Source of the DNA: Streptosporangiaceae bacterium | GTDB taxonomy: Bacteria > Actinomycetota > Actinomycetes > Streptosporangiales > Streptosporangiaceae | Length of the DNA stretch: 41,305 nt | Reading direction: 5' to 3' | Assembly: GCA_019246795.1 (NCBI GenBank) | Contig: JAFAPY010000053.1 | Location: forward strand, 1-41,305 | Shown: positions 24,926 through 32,484 of the stretch, piece by piece | Layout: the number at the start of each line of letters is the position of its first letter | Numbering within the stretch: the stretch's first letter is position 1 | Position numbers and translations under genes: made by a program | Notes under the pieces: generated by a model | What the model was told of the DNA's origin: nothing | Databases searched by the model: none | Seen by the model: only the letters and a program-made list of their open reading frames with translations

Positions 24926-25696
24926 CGGCCAGGGGGGTATGGGGGGGCGCGAAACCCCCCCATGAGCAGGGGGGGCCAGGGGGAACGGGGGGCGGGGGCC
25001 CCCCGTGCGCGAGAGTAGCGGGGGATCGTTCCCCCCGGGGCAGCAGAGCGCCTGCGTGGCTGCGCCGGCTGGCCGCCGCCGCGACCACGATGCAGATAAC
25101 CCCGGCTGCGCTGCCGCCGGAAACCGGCGGCAGGCCGTCGGCGGTGCTGGTCTTGTTCGCCGAGACCGCGCGCGGCCCCGACCTGCTGTTCATCCAGCGC
25201 AGCCAGGTCCTGCGGCACCATGCCGGGCAGCCTGCCTTCCCCGGCGGCGCCATCGACGCCGCAGATTCCGGGCCGGTCGCGGCGGCGTTGCGCGAGGCAG
25301 CCGAGGAAGTCGGCGTCGACCCGGCCGGCGTCGACGTGCTGGCCACCTTGCCGGAACTGTTCATCCCGCGGACCGGGTTCCGGGTCATTCCGGTGCTCGC
25401 CTGGTGGCGGCAGCCGGGCGCGGTCGCCCCTGTCGACCCCGGCGAGGTGGCCGCGGTCGAGCGCATCGGCGTCGGCGAGCTCGCGGATCCGGCCGCGCGG
25501 CTGATGGTGCGCGTGCCCGGCGGGCGGCTCATGCCGGCCTTCCGGGTCAGGGGCATGCTCATCTGGGGCTTCACCGCCGCGCTGGCGGACCGGCTGCTCG
25601 CGCTCGGCGGGTGGGAGCGGCCGTGGGATGCCGCGACGGTGCAGGATCTTGCCATCGCGGGCGGGACGGGGACCCAGGAAAACCCTATACGGTTAG
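24922..25696 (+). CDS. CoA-pyrophosphatase-type NUDIX hydrolase; 3' end irregular
   Basis: [25 protein letters not shown], then [15 protein letters not shown], are the UPF0035 and Nudix-box signatures of the NUDT7/CoA diphosphatase group, which cleaves CoA to 4'-phosphopantetheine and 3',5'-ADP; Mg ligands are in REAAEE. Homologues usually begin near [11 protein letters not shown], so GTG 24922 (GTGA overlap with nth) is the likely original start, separated from that segment by the G-tract element; ATG 25090 is the alternative. Family similarity ends with [13 protein letters not shown] at about 25650. This frame has no stop until 26484, deep inside marP, whereas a TAG in the next frame lies at 25694-25696; I place the end there, assuming an indel or lost stop nearby. 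Confidence 0.75.
24929..25038. repeat. G-tract hairpin/quadruplex-prone element
   Basis: This 110-bp stretch is dominated by runs of 5-7 G or C. ATGGGGGGG (24939-24947) and CCCCCCCAT (24955-24963) form a perfect 9-bp stem around CGCGAAA. At 24969-24998 four runs, G7, G5, G6 and G5, are separated by 2, 3 and 1 bases, an almost ideal G-quadruplex motif. A further hairpin-like pair GGGGGATCGTTCCCCC lies at about 25021-25036. A related hairpin occurs at 40664-40684. The element sits inside the 5' part of the NUDIX reading frame and looks inserted. Confidence 0.65.
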
Positions 25697-25699
25697 GGA

Positions 25700-26899
25700 G
25701 TGCACGGAGATGTGCTCGACCTGATCCTTGTCGTGGTGGCCGCCGCGTTCGCGGTATCCGGTTACCGGCAGGGATTCATCGTCGGAGTGCTGAGCTTCCT
25801 CGGCTTCGTCGGCGGCGCGCTGCTGGGCGCCGAGTTCGGCCCCGCCATCTCCCGGGCCCTGGTCGGCGGGCAGACGCAGCAGGATGTCGTCGCCGTCGTG
25901 CTGCTGGTGGCCTTCGCCGTGCTCGGGCAGTTCATCGCGTCGGCCATCGGCGCTGCGATGCGGGACACGGTCACCTGGCACTCGGCGACCGTGCTCGATT
26001 CGGCGGGCGGCGCCGCGGTCAGCGTCGTGTCGGTGCTGCTGATCGCGTGGATGGTCGGTTCGGTGATGAACCAGTCGCCGTTCCCGGTGGTCGACCAGCA
26101 GGTGAACAACTCAGTCGTGCTGCAGACGCTGGACAGGTTCATGCCGACGCCGGCCAGGACCATGTTCTCCGACTTCCGCAGGCTGCTCGCCAGCAACAGC
26201 GCCTACGCCGAGGTGTTCAGCGGGATCGGCGCCGAGCGCCTTTTCCCGGTCGCGGCGCCGGACCCCGCCGTGCTGAACAGCCCCGGCTACCTGGCCGCGC
26301 GCGGCAGCGTGGTCAAGGTGCAGGGGGTGGCGCCGAGCTGCCAGCGGTCCATCGAGGGCTCCGGGTTCGTCGTGTCCCCGCAGCACGTCGTCACCAACGC
26401 GCATGTGGTGGCCGGCGTCACCGAGCACCAGACCGTCACCACCGCCGAGGGGCAGGTGTTCGCGGCCACCGTGGTGGCCTATGACGCCCAGGTGGACATC
26501 GCGGTGCTGTACGTGCCCGGGCTGGACCTGGTCCCGCTGCGGTTCGCCGGGCCGGCCGGTCCCGGCGATGACGCCGTGGTGGCGGGATACCCGCTCAACT
26601 CGCCGACCCTGCAGGCCGCCCCGGCCAGGATCGGCGGCGTGCAGAACGTGCAGGGCCTGAACATCTACCAGACCTCCACGGTGACCCGGCAGATCTATGA
26701 GATCAGGGCCGTGGTGGAGTCCGGCAACTCCGGCGGCCCGCTGCTGTCACCGGCCGGGACCGTCGACGGTGTGGTGTTCGCCGCCGCGGTCGGCGTGTCC
26801 GACACCGGCTTCGCGCTGACCGCGGACGAGGTGCGCGACGACGTCACCAACGGGGAGAACACCACCGCGCCGGTGTCCACCGGCCAGTGCGACGTTTGA
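25700..26899 (+). CDS. marP: MarP-like membrane serine protease (CvpA domain plus trypsin fold)
   Basis: The 399-residue protein has four N-terminal spans in a CvpA-type domain (LILVVVAAAFAVSGYRQGF ... about residues 7-125) and a periplasmic chymotrypsin-like protease. VVTNAHVV has His235, YDAQVDIAVL Asp266, and VESGNSGGPLL Ser344; Cys214 and Cys397 match the disulfide of mycobacterial MarP (Rv3671c). That protease cleaves a peptidoglycan hydrolase and is needed for acid and oxidative stress survival, so an envelope stress role is expected here. Start GTG 25700 and GTG 25712 (with CGGAGA upstream) are both possible. The upstream NUDIX gene is the usual neighbour. Confidence 0.93.
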   Translation: MHGDVLDLILVVVAAAFAVSGYRQGFIVGVLSFLGFVGGALLGAEFGPAISRALVGGQTQQDVVAVVLLVAFAVLGQFIASAIGAAMRDTVTWHSATVLDSAGGAAVSVVSVLLIAWMVGSVMNQSPFPVVDQQVNNSVVLQTLDRFMPTPARTMFSDFRRLLASNSAYAEVFSGIGAERLFPVAAPDPAVLNSPGYLAARGSVVKVQGVAPSCQRSIEGSGFVVSPQHVVTNAHVVAGVTEHQTVTTAEGQVFAATVVAYDAQVDIAVLYVPGLDLVPLRFAGPAGPGDDAVVAGYPLNSPTLQAAPARIGGVQNVQGLNIYQTSTVTRQIYEIRAVVESGNSGGPLLSPAGTVDGVVFAAAVGVSDTGFALTADEVRDDVTNGENTTAPVSTGQCDV

Positions 26900-26920
26900 C
26901 GGCCGGCTTATCCCCGGCCG
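26900..26920. terminator. Hairpin between convergent marP and DUF309 genes
   Basis: CGGCCGG (26900-26906) and CCGGCCG (26914-26920) form a perfect 7-bp stem with loop CTTATCC in the 26-bp gap between the two stop codons. No U-tract follows on either strand, as is usual in this GC range; it may serve both genes. Confidence 0.55.
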
Positions 26921-26925
26921 CGGGC

Positions 26926-27462
26926 TCACGGCTCGGGCGGAGCCGGCGGCCGCGGGGCCCGCAGCAGGCCCGGGCGCAGGGCGGCCGCCGGGATGCCGTC
27001 CAGGCCGTGCCGCTCGATGCGGGCGGCCAGGTCCTCCGCGGCGGCAAGGAACGTCTCCAGGTCCATCCCGTAGGGACGGTCGCCGGCCCGCGTCGGCCCG
27101 TACCGGATCTGGTAGCCGCGGGCGCGCTCGGCGCCGCGCCGCAGCAGCGCCATCGCACCGCGGGCGTTGCCGCGGCGGGCGTGCGTCAGCCCGACCGCCA
27201 CCTGGGCGAGTCCCTGCCACAGATCACGCTCGTCCGGCGGCCCGGACTTCCACGACGCCTCGAGCACCTCGTGCGCGTGGAACGGGCGGCCGGCACGGAG
27301 CAGGCGGTCGGCCAGCCGGGCCGCGTCCGGCCCGGCAATGCTCAGGTCATCGGGGATCCGCGCCTCGGCGTCGTCGCGGCCGCCCCGAGGCAGCGGGCGT
27401 CCCAGGGCGTCGCGCGGACGGGCGTTGCGCGGCCTGCCGGCCGGATCGCGGTCGCGTCTCAC
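26926..27462 (-). CDS. DUF309 domain protein
   Basis: The 178-residue product contains AGRPFHAHEVLEASWKSGPP followed by ERDLWQGLAQVAVGLTHARRGNARGAMALLRRG, the HxxHE-W and WQGL.Q segments that define DUF309 (about residues 55-110). The conserved His and Glu suggest a helical metal-binding or enzymatic pocket, but no function is established. The N-terminal 45 residues are Arg/Pro-rich and the C-terminus is Pro-rich. GTG 27462 overlaps the stop of the upstream epoxide-hydrolase-like gene by 4 bp, so the two are coupled. A partner role with the hydrolase is inference only. Confidence 0.82.
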   Translation of the reverse strand: MRRDRDPAGRPRNARPRDALGRPLPRGGRDDAEARIPDDLSIAGPDAARLADRLLRAGRPFHAHEVLEASWKSGPPDERDLWQGLAQVAVGLTHARRGNARGAMALLRRGAERARGYQIRYGPTRAGDRPYGMDLETFLAAAEDLAARIERHGLDGIPAAALRPGLLRAPRPPAPPEP

Positions 27463-28382
27463 CGATCCGGTTCGGGATCGGTGAGCCAGCCGCGCAGCTC
27501 AGTGTCGAACGCGGCGGCGCGCTCCTCGTGCGGGAAGTGGCCGGCGCCGTCAATCACGTGCCACCGGTACGGGCCGTCCACGTAGCGGCCGGCGCCGCGG
27601 GCGGTGCGCGGCAACACGCAGCTGTCCATGGCGCCGTGCAGGTGCAGCGTCGGCGCCTGGATCGGCGCCCGCATGTGCCGCGCGTAGCGCAACCCGTCCG
27701 GGCGGACCCGGCTGCGCACCAGCCAGCGGTGGTACTCCAGCGCCGAATGGGCCACCGAGGGGATCAGCATCGCCGTGGCGTAAACCTGCTTGGTCTGCTC
27801 GTCGGGCCAGCCGGGCGCGGACCAGGTTTCCAGTATCCGGCCCACCCGGGCGGCGCCGTCCCGGACCAGCTGCCGCTCCGGCAGCGCCGGCAGCTGAAAG
27901 CCGAACGCGTAGCTGCTGCGGCGGCCCTGGCCAAGCGGGTCGCTCAGCACCGCCGCGCGCATCTGCAGCGGATGCGCCATGGACACCACCGCGAGCCGCC
28001 GGACCACCTTGGGGTAATAGGCGGCCAGCGTCCAGGCGATGAGGCCGCCCCAGTCGTGGCCGGCCACGGCCGCGTTCGCCTCGCCGAGCGCGCGCACCAG
28101 CCCGGCGGCATCGGCGGCGGCCGTGACCAGGTCGTAGCCGCGCGGCGGCTTGTCGCTGCCGCCGTAGCCGCGCAGGTCCACCGCGACGGCGCGGAAACCC
28201 GCCTCCGCCAGCCGGGTCAGCTGGTTCCGCCAGGTCCACCAGAACTCGGGGAAGCCGTGCAGCAGCAGCACCAGCGGGCCGTCGCCGGCTTCGGCGATGT
28301 GGAACCTGGTCCCGTTGGCGCTGACCGACCGGTGCTCCCACGGGCCGCTGATCTGGACCGCGGATTCGGCCGAAACGGCCAT
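27459..28382 (-). CDS. Alpha/beta hydrolase, epoxide hydrolase-like
   Basis: A soluble enzyme of about 307 residues. LLLHGFPEFWWTWRNQL carries the HGFPE oxyanion motif, AVAGHDWGGLIAW the nucleophile elbow with Asp (epoxide hydrolases rather than esterases), and VIDGAGHFPHEE the catalytic His; a cap-domain Tyr may be the one in KQVYATAMLIPS. It probably opens an epoxide with water through an aspartyl ester. The M. tuberculosis marP neighbourhood also includes an epoxide hydrolase gene (ephE), supporting orthology of the block. ATG 28382 is preferred because GAGGTG lies 8-13 bases upstream; an in-frame GTG is at 28391. The stop overlaps the DUF309 start. Confidence 0.85.
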   Translation of the reverse strand: MAVSAESAVQISGPWEHRSVSANGTRFHIAEAGDGPLVLLLHGFPEFWWTWRNQLTRLAEAGFRAVAVDLRGYGGSDKPPRGYDLVTAAADAAGLVRALGEANAAVAGHDWGGLIAWTLAAYYPKVVRRLAVVSMAHPLQMRAAVLSDPLGQGRRSSYAFGFQLPALPERQLVRDGAARVGRILETWSAPGWPDEQTKQVYATAMLIPSVAHSALEYHRWLVRSRVRPDGLRYARHMRAPIQAPTLHLHGAMDSCVLPRTARGAGRYVDGPYRWHVIDGAGHFPHEERAAAFDTELRGWLTDPEPDR

Positions 28383-28392
28383 CGCGCTCACC

Positions 28393-28833
28393 TCACCCAG
28401 GCTCGCGGGCGGTGATCTCGGGATGGGAGTTGTCGCGGCGCAGCACGGCCATGTCCTCGTTGAGCGTCTGCCTCGTCCGGCTCAGGCCGGACACGCGGCG
28501 CAGCCCCAGCGCGGCGATGCCCACCGCCGCGGCTCCCAGCAGCCCCAGCGTGCCTGCCACGATGAGGAAGGCCGCCCACGCCCATATCCCCGCGGCGACC
28601 AGCCCGTAGGCGTAGGCGAAACAGAGCATCACGAGCAGCAGGCAGCCGACGAACCCGGCGATTCCGCCCAGCGCCCCCGCCCGGGTAACCCGCCGCATGT
28701 CCCCGCGCAGCTCGGCCTTGGCCAGGTCGATCTCGTACCGGACAAGCTGGGATACATCCTTGGCCGCCAAGGCCACGAGATCCCCCAGTGACTGGTCGGC
28801 GCCGGCCGGTCCCGGCGTTTGACTGCGGACCAT
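28393..28833 (-). CDS. Phage-holin-family (PF07332-type) membrane protein
   Basis: The 146-residue product has a cytoplasmic N-terminal part with LGDLVALAAKDVSQLVRYEIDLAKAELRGDMRRV, then two spans (GGIAGFVGCLLLVMLCFAYAYGL and WAWAAFLIVAGTLGLLGAAAVGI) and a basic C-terminal tail with RTRQTLNEDMAVLR. This is the actinobacterial putative holin/DUF1469 architecture, a chromosomal membrane protein unrelated to lysis in most cases. ATG 28833 has GGGA about nine bases upstream; the frame is open to 29010 but that part looks non-coding. It lies directly upstream of the hydrolase gene and likely heads the three-gene operon. Confidence 0.82.
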   Translation of the reverse strand: MVRSQTPGPAGADQSLGDLVALAAKDVSQLVRYEIDLAKAELRGDMRRVTRAGALGGIAGFVGCLLLVMLCFAYAYGLVAAGIWAWAAFLIVAGTLGLLGAAAVGIAALGLRRVSGLSRTRQTLNEDMAVLRRDNSHPEITAREPG

Positions 28834-29014
28834 GGCGTCCCTTTCCCGTCGTGCGGACGACTCCGCTGCCTGTACAGCAATCTGCGCCCGCGCCCGATAG
28901 ACCCGCGGGTTGCTAAGAGCACATGCCTCGGCGATTCGCCTGATATGGTGCCACGGTTCGGCGAGTCCCGTCACGTAGCGGCCGCTGCTGTCGCGCCCGG
29001 AGGACAGCACAGCA

Positions 29015-29041
29015 AGCGGCGCCCCTAGCAGGGGCGCCGCT
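29015..29041. terminator. Perfect 12-bp stem-loop
   Basis: AGCGGCGCCCCT (29015-29026), loop AGC, AGGGGCGCCGCT (29030-29041). It starts the 795-bp stretch (28834-29628) that has no firmly supported gene. It lies upstream of the holin-like gene on the minus strand. There is no T-run. It may end an unseen transcript or act in the leader of the downstream operon. Confidence 0.45.
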
Positions 29042-29082
29042 GCGAAGCACGCCGCGCCTGGCTACCAAGCGTGCACCCTCTC

Positions 29083-29147
29083 TGTCAGTCAGGTCGGCCG
29101 CTTCCCGTCGCACACAGCGACGAACGGGCGGCCTACCTGCACTGACA
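29083..29147. repeat. 65-nt imperfect inverted repeat in the intergenic region
   Basis: Arms of about 28 nt start TGTCAGT (29083-29089) and end ACTGACA (29141-29147); they also pair CAGGT with ACCTG, GGCCGC with GCGGCC, and CGTCG (29106-29110) with CGACG (29118-29122) around the loop CACACAG. Mismatches are few. The folded transcript would be a long hairpin on either strand. A small CGAACG/CGTTCG hairpin follows at about 29192-29209. Confidence 0.6.
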
Positions 29148-29272
29148 CGCCTCCCGCGGCTGGTCGCGCGTGGGTACCTGGCTGCCGTGCCCGAACGCTC
29201 CAACGTTCGTACCACCGTTCTACGCTTAAATGCCCGGCCTGAAAAGACCTCCGGCGTGACCGATTCGTGATG

Positions 29273-29416
29273 TCAATCAGTCGCGGCGATCACATGCGCC
29301 AGGCAGCGGCATACCGCGCGGCCTTCCCGGGTCCCGGATGTCAGGAAACGCCCCGCGTCGCGGGCCAGGGTGCGGTAGAACTTGTTCATCGCGCTTCGGC
29401 TCGCGCTCCAGCTCAT
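29273..29416 (-). CDS. Possible 47-residue small protein
   Basis: An open frame from ATG 29416 to TGA 29273-29275 encodes a basic peptide that includes MNKFYRTLARDAGRFLTSGT from an internal ATG at 29389 and ends CRCLAHVIAATD. Codon third positions are GC-rich, and the amphipathic start is protein-like, but no family is recognised and the ribosome binding site is weak. A 13-bp direct repeat (CCAGCTCATGTGC, twice, about 29408-29433) spans its start. Confidence 0.25.
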   Translation of the reverse strand: MSWSASRSAMNKFYRTLARDAGRFLTSGTREGRAVCRCLAHVIAATD

Positions 29417-29535
29417 GTGCCCCAGCTCATGTGCTACGTCGGATGAGGGTACCGGTGGTCGATTCGGGTTCCCGGAGCGGCTAGCATGTCCCTAAGGACG
29501 GAGCCGGCCTCCCCCCCCAGGGCCGGACCGTGCGC

Positions 29536-29568
29536 GCGGCCCCCGCTATCCCCCCCGGCGGGGGCCGC
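29536..29568. terminator. Strong 11-bp GC hairpin downstream of the helicase gene
   Basis: GCGGCCCCCGC (29536-29546) pairs perfectly with GCGGGGGCCGC (29558-29568); the loop is TAT followed by a C-run. TTCTTGT follows on the plus strand. It lies 60 bp beyond the helicase stop (minus strand) and is a likely transcription end point for it, or for an unseen transcript on the plus strand. Confidence 0.5.
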
Positions 29569-29628
29569 CTTCTTGTGCGCGCACAACCCCGTCCTCCTCC
29601 TCCGCTGGAACCGGTAATACCCCGGGCG

Positions 29629-31971
29629 TCACGGGCACCCGGCGAGCACCGTGCCCAGCAGCGCCACCGCGCCGTCCTTCGCCAGCGGGTGGTTTCCGTT
29701 GCCGCACTTCGGCGACTGCACGCAGCAGGGGCAGCCGGCCTCGCACTCGCAGCTGGCGATCGCCTGCCTGGTGGCACCGAGCCAGTCCCTGGCGGCGGTG
29801 AAACCGCGCTCGGCGAACCCGGCGCCGCCGTCATAGCCGTCGTAGACGAACACGGTGAGCCGCCCGGTCGCCGGATGCACCTCGGCGGACACCCCGCCGA
29901 TGTCCCACCGGTCGCAGGTGGCGAACAGCGGCAGCAGGCCGATCGAGGCATGCTCGGCGGCGTGCGCGGCGCCGGCCAGGGCGACGCCGGCGGCGTGGAG
30001 CTCCGCAGCCGCCGCGGCGGAGACGGTCCACCACACCGCCCGGGTGAGCAGGCGCCGCGGCGGCAGGTCCAGCGGGACGTCGCCGAGCGGGGCCCCGGTG
30101 TCGGCGCGGCGCCTGGTGTAGCCGAGCACCTGACGGGTCACCTGCACGTCACCGAAGCAGACCTCGGCCTCGCCCCAGGTCATCCGGCGCAGCTGGCCGC
30201 GCACCTCGACCTCGGTCACGTCCCTGGCCGTGGTGGTGTAGCCGGGGTCGCCTGGCTCGACCAGCGCCACCCTGTCGGCCAGGTCGAGCATGGCGACCAG
30301 GTAGCTCTCCCCCTGGTGCACGTAGACGGCGCCGTCGTGGACGAGCAGGTGCGCCGACGGCTCGTCCACCGTCCCGACCAGCCGCCCGGTCGCCTGCTCC
30401 ACCACCCGGACCGGCGCCAGCCCGGCACCGCGCAGGGCCGCCCCGGCCGTGTCACGCCGGGTGCCGTACCAGCCGGCCGCGCGCCTGCGCAGCCGCCCCG
30501 CGCGGGCGAGCTTGGCCACCGCCGGGCGCGCCCCCTCGCCGAAGATGTCCATGTCCTGGTCGGTGAGCGGCAGCTCGGCCGCCGCGGCGCACAGGTGCGG
30601 GGCGAGCACGTACGGGTTGGCCGGATCGAGCACCGTGGCCTCGACCGGGTGCTGCAGCAGCATCTCCGGGTGGCGCACCAGGTAGGTGTCGAGCGGGTCG
30701 TCGCGGGCGATGAGGACCGCGGCCGCGCTGCGCCCGGCCCGCCCGGCCCGCCCGGCCTGCTGCCACAGCGATGAGAAGGTGCCCGGCCAGCCCGCGATGA
30801 GCACCGCGTCGAGGCCGGTGATGTTGACGCCCAGCTCCAGGGCGGTCGTGGCCGCCAGCCCGACGAGCCGTCGCTGGCTGAACGCGGCCTCGATGCTCCG
30901 CCTGTCCTCCGCCAGGTAACCGGACCGGTAGGCGGCCACCTTCCCTTCCGGATCGTCGTGGCCGCCGAGCGCCCTGCGTGCGGCCAGCGCGACTGTCTCG
31001 GCGCCGCGGCGGGACCGGATGAACGCCAGCGTCTGCACGTCGTGGCGGACCAGCGTGGCGAGCAGCTCCGCCGCCTGCGCGGTGGCGGACCGGCGCAGCC
31101 GGGCGCCGGCCTCGCCGCGGGCATCGGTCAGCGGCGGCTCCCACAGCGCCAGCGCGAGCGGCCCGCGGGGCGAGCCGTCCTCGGTCACTTCCTCCGCGTC
31201 GAGCCCGGTCAGCAGGCTGGCGCAGGCAGCGGGGGACCCGACGGTTGCCGAGGCGAGCATGAACACCGGCCGGTCCGTCGCCCCGGGCGGCGCGTGATGC
31301 GCCACGACCCGGCGCAGCCGCCGCAGCACGTGCGCCACGTGCGAGCCGAAGACGCCACGGTATCCGTGGCACTCGTCGATGATCACATAGCGCAGCCTGC
31401 TGAAGAACCCGGACCACCGCGCGTGCCCGGGAAGCAGCGCCCGGTGCAGCATGTCCGGAGTGGTGAGCAGGTACCTGGCGTGGCTGCGCGCCCATGCGCG
31501 TTCGGCCGCGGTCGAGTCGCCGTCGAACGTGGCAGCCTGGACCCCGGCGATGGCCAGCGCGCGGATCGACGCGAGCTGGTCGGCCGCCAGCGCACGGGTA
31601 GGCGTGACATACAGGACGGTGTCCCCGGCCAGCACCGCCGCCAGCGCCGGCATCAGGTAGCCCAGCGACTTGCCGGACGCCGCGGGCGTGGAGATGATCA
31701 CGTTGCGGCCTGCCCGCGCGTGGCAGGCGGCGGCGGCCTGATGCGACCACGGAGCGCCGATGCCGCGGGCGGACAAGGCGGCAACGACCTCGGCGGGCAG
31801 CCACGGCGGCCAGGGCACCTCCCGCCCGGCCCTGCCCGGGATGTGCTCGACGTGGACCGGCCTGCCGGCGGCGCCGCCGAGCAGGATGCCCAGAGCGGGG
31901 TTGGCGTGCGGGCCGGGCACGACGGCAGGCGCCCGGTGTCCGGCCGGAGGGACGGGCGTGATCATCGACAC
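29629..31971 (-). CDS. DEAD/DEAH-box helicase with DUF1998 (MrfA/Rv3649-like)
   Basis: The 780-residue protein is an SF2 helicase. GAPWSHQAAA (about 72-81) is a Q motif, IISTPAASGKSLGY (92-105) motif I, YVTPTRALAADQ motif Ia, IIDECHGYRGVFGSH motif II (DECH), ASATVGSP motif III, and QQAGRAGRAGRSAAAVLIARDDPLD motif VI. The C-terminal DUF1998/MZB domain has a Cys cluster CECEAGCPCCVQSPKCGNGN (about 740-760), which binds zinc in MrfA, a mitomycin repair helicase of Bacillus. A DNA repair role is likely. Mycobacteria and Streptomyces carry this gene in a similar setting, in Streptomyces beside bldG. ATG 31971 or 31965 may start it; the 136-bp gap to bldG is a divergent promoter region. Confidence 0.9.
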   Translation of the reverse strand: MSMITPVPPAGHRAPAVVPGPHANPALGILLGGAAGRPVHVEHIPGRAGREVPWPPWLPAEVVAALSARGIGAPWSHQAAAACHARAGRNVIISTPAASGKSLGYLMPALAAVLAGDTVLYVTPTRALAADQLASIRALAIAGVQAATFDGDSTAAERAWARSHARYLLTTPDMLHRALLPGHARWSGFFSRLRYVIIDECHGYRGVFGSHVAHVLRRLRRVVAHHAPPGATDRPVFMLASATVGSPAACASLLTGLDAEEVTEDGSPRGPLALALWEPPLTDARGEAGARLRRSATAQAAELLATLVRHDVQTLAFIRSRRGAETVALAARRALGGHDDPEGKVAAYRSGYLAEDRRSIEAAFSQRRLVGLAATTALELGVNITGLDAVLIAGWPGTFSSLWQQAGRAGRAGRSAAAVLIARDDPLDTYLVRHPEMLLQHPVEATVLDPANPYVLAPHLCAAAAELPLTDQDMDIFGEGARPAVAKLARAGRLRRRAAGWYGTRRDTAGAALRGAGLAPVRVVEQATGRLVGTVDEPSAHLLVHDGAVYVHQGESYLVAMLDLADRVALVEPGDPGYTTTARDVTEVEVRGQLRRMTWGEAEVCFGDVQVTRQVLGYTRRRADTGAPLGDVPLDLPPRRLLTRAVWWTVSAAAAAELHAAGVALAGAAHAAEHASIGLLPLFATCDRWDIGGVSAEVHPATGRLTVFVYDGYDGGAGFAERGFTAARDWLGATRQAIASCECEAGCPCCVQSPKCGNGNHPLAKDGAVALLGTVLAGCP

Positions 31972-32107
31972 AGCTTTTCAAGTCTCTCACCCGCGAGGGA
32001 TGCCGGGCGGCATGATTTCGTATAGACATGACACCGGAGCGTGGTCTGCCCGGCATGACAGATCACGCGCGGACGCTAGATGACGCCTTGATGGCGCTGG
32101 AGGATTT

Positions 32108-32458
32108 GTGGATCTCAAGCTGGGTCACTACAACAAGGACGGCATCGAGGTCGTCGACGTCGAAGGCGAGATCGATGTCTACACGGCGCCGCGGCTCCGC
32201 GAGCTGCTCATCGATCTGGTCAACAAGAACAACTACCAGCTCGTCGTCAATATGGAGAAGGTCGAGTTCCTCGACTCCACCGGCCTAGGCGTCCTGGTCG
32301 GCGGCCTGAAGCGGGTCCGGGCACACGACGGCTCGCTGGACCTGGTCTGCACGCAGGAGCGGATACTCAAGATCTTCCGGATCACCGGGCTGACGAAGGT
32401 CTTCGGCATCTACGCCACGGTCGATGAGGCCATCGCGGCCAAGAGGGCCGAGAAGTAG
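32108..32458 (+). CDS. bldG: STAS-domain anti-anti-sigma factor, BldG-like
   Basis: A 116-residue SpoIIAA/RsbV-type protein. [25 protein letters not shown] and [26 protein letters not shown] are the STAS core; Ser57 in LDSTGLG is the phosphorylation site. [21 protein letters not shown] is nearly that of Streptomyces BldG, which is required for aerial mycelium and antibiotic production. Unphosphorylated, it would bind an anti-sigma kinase and free a sigma factor. The adjacent ATPase-like gene and hppA reproduce the Streptomyces gene order. GTG 32108 is set by GGAGG at 32099-32103. Confidence 0.93.
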   Translation: MDLKLGHYNKDGIEVVDVEGEIDVYTAPRLRELLIDLVNKNNYQLVVNMEKVEFLDSTGLGVLVGGLKRVRAHDGSLDLVCTQERILKIFRITGLTKVFGIYATVDEAIAAKRAEK

Positions 32459-32484
32459 CACCGGCCGGGACCCGAAGTCCTGCG

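Noticed and set aside
25111-25133. Perfect 10-bp stem with AAA loop in the NUDIX gene
   Set aside because: Fully inside coding sequence with conserved-looking residues (LPPETGGR); likely chance in GC-rich codons, though it resembles a terminator without a T-run.
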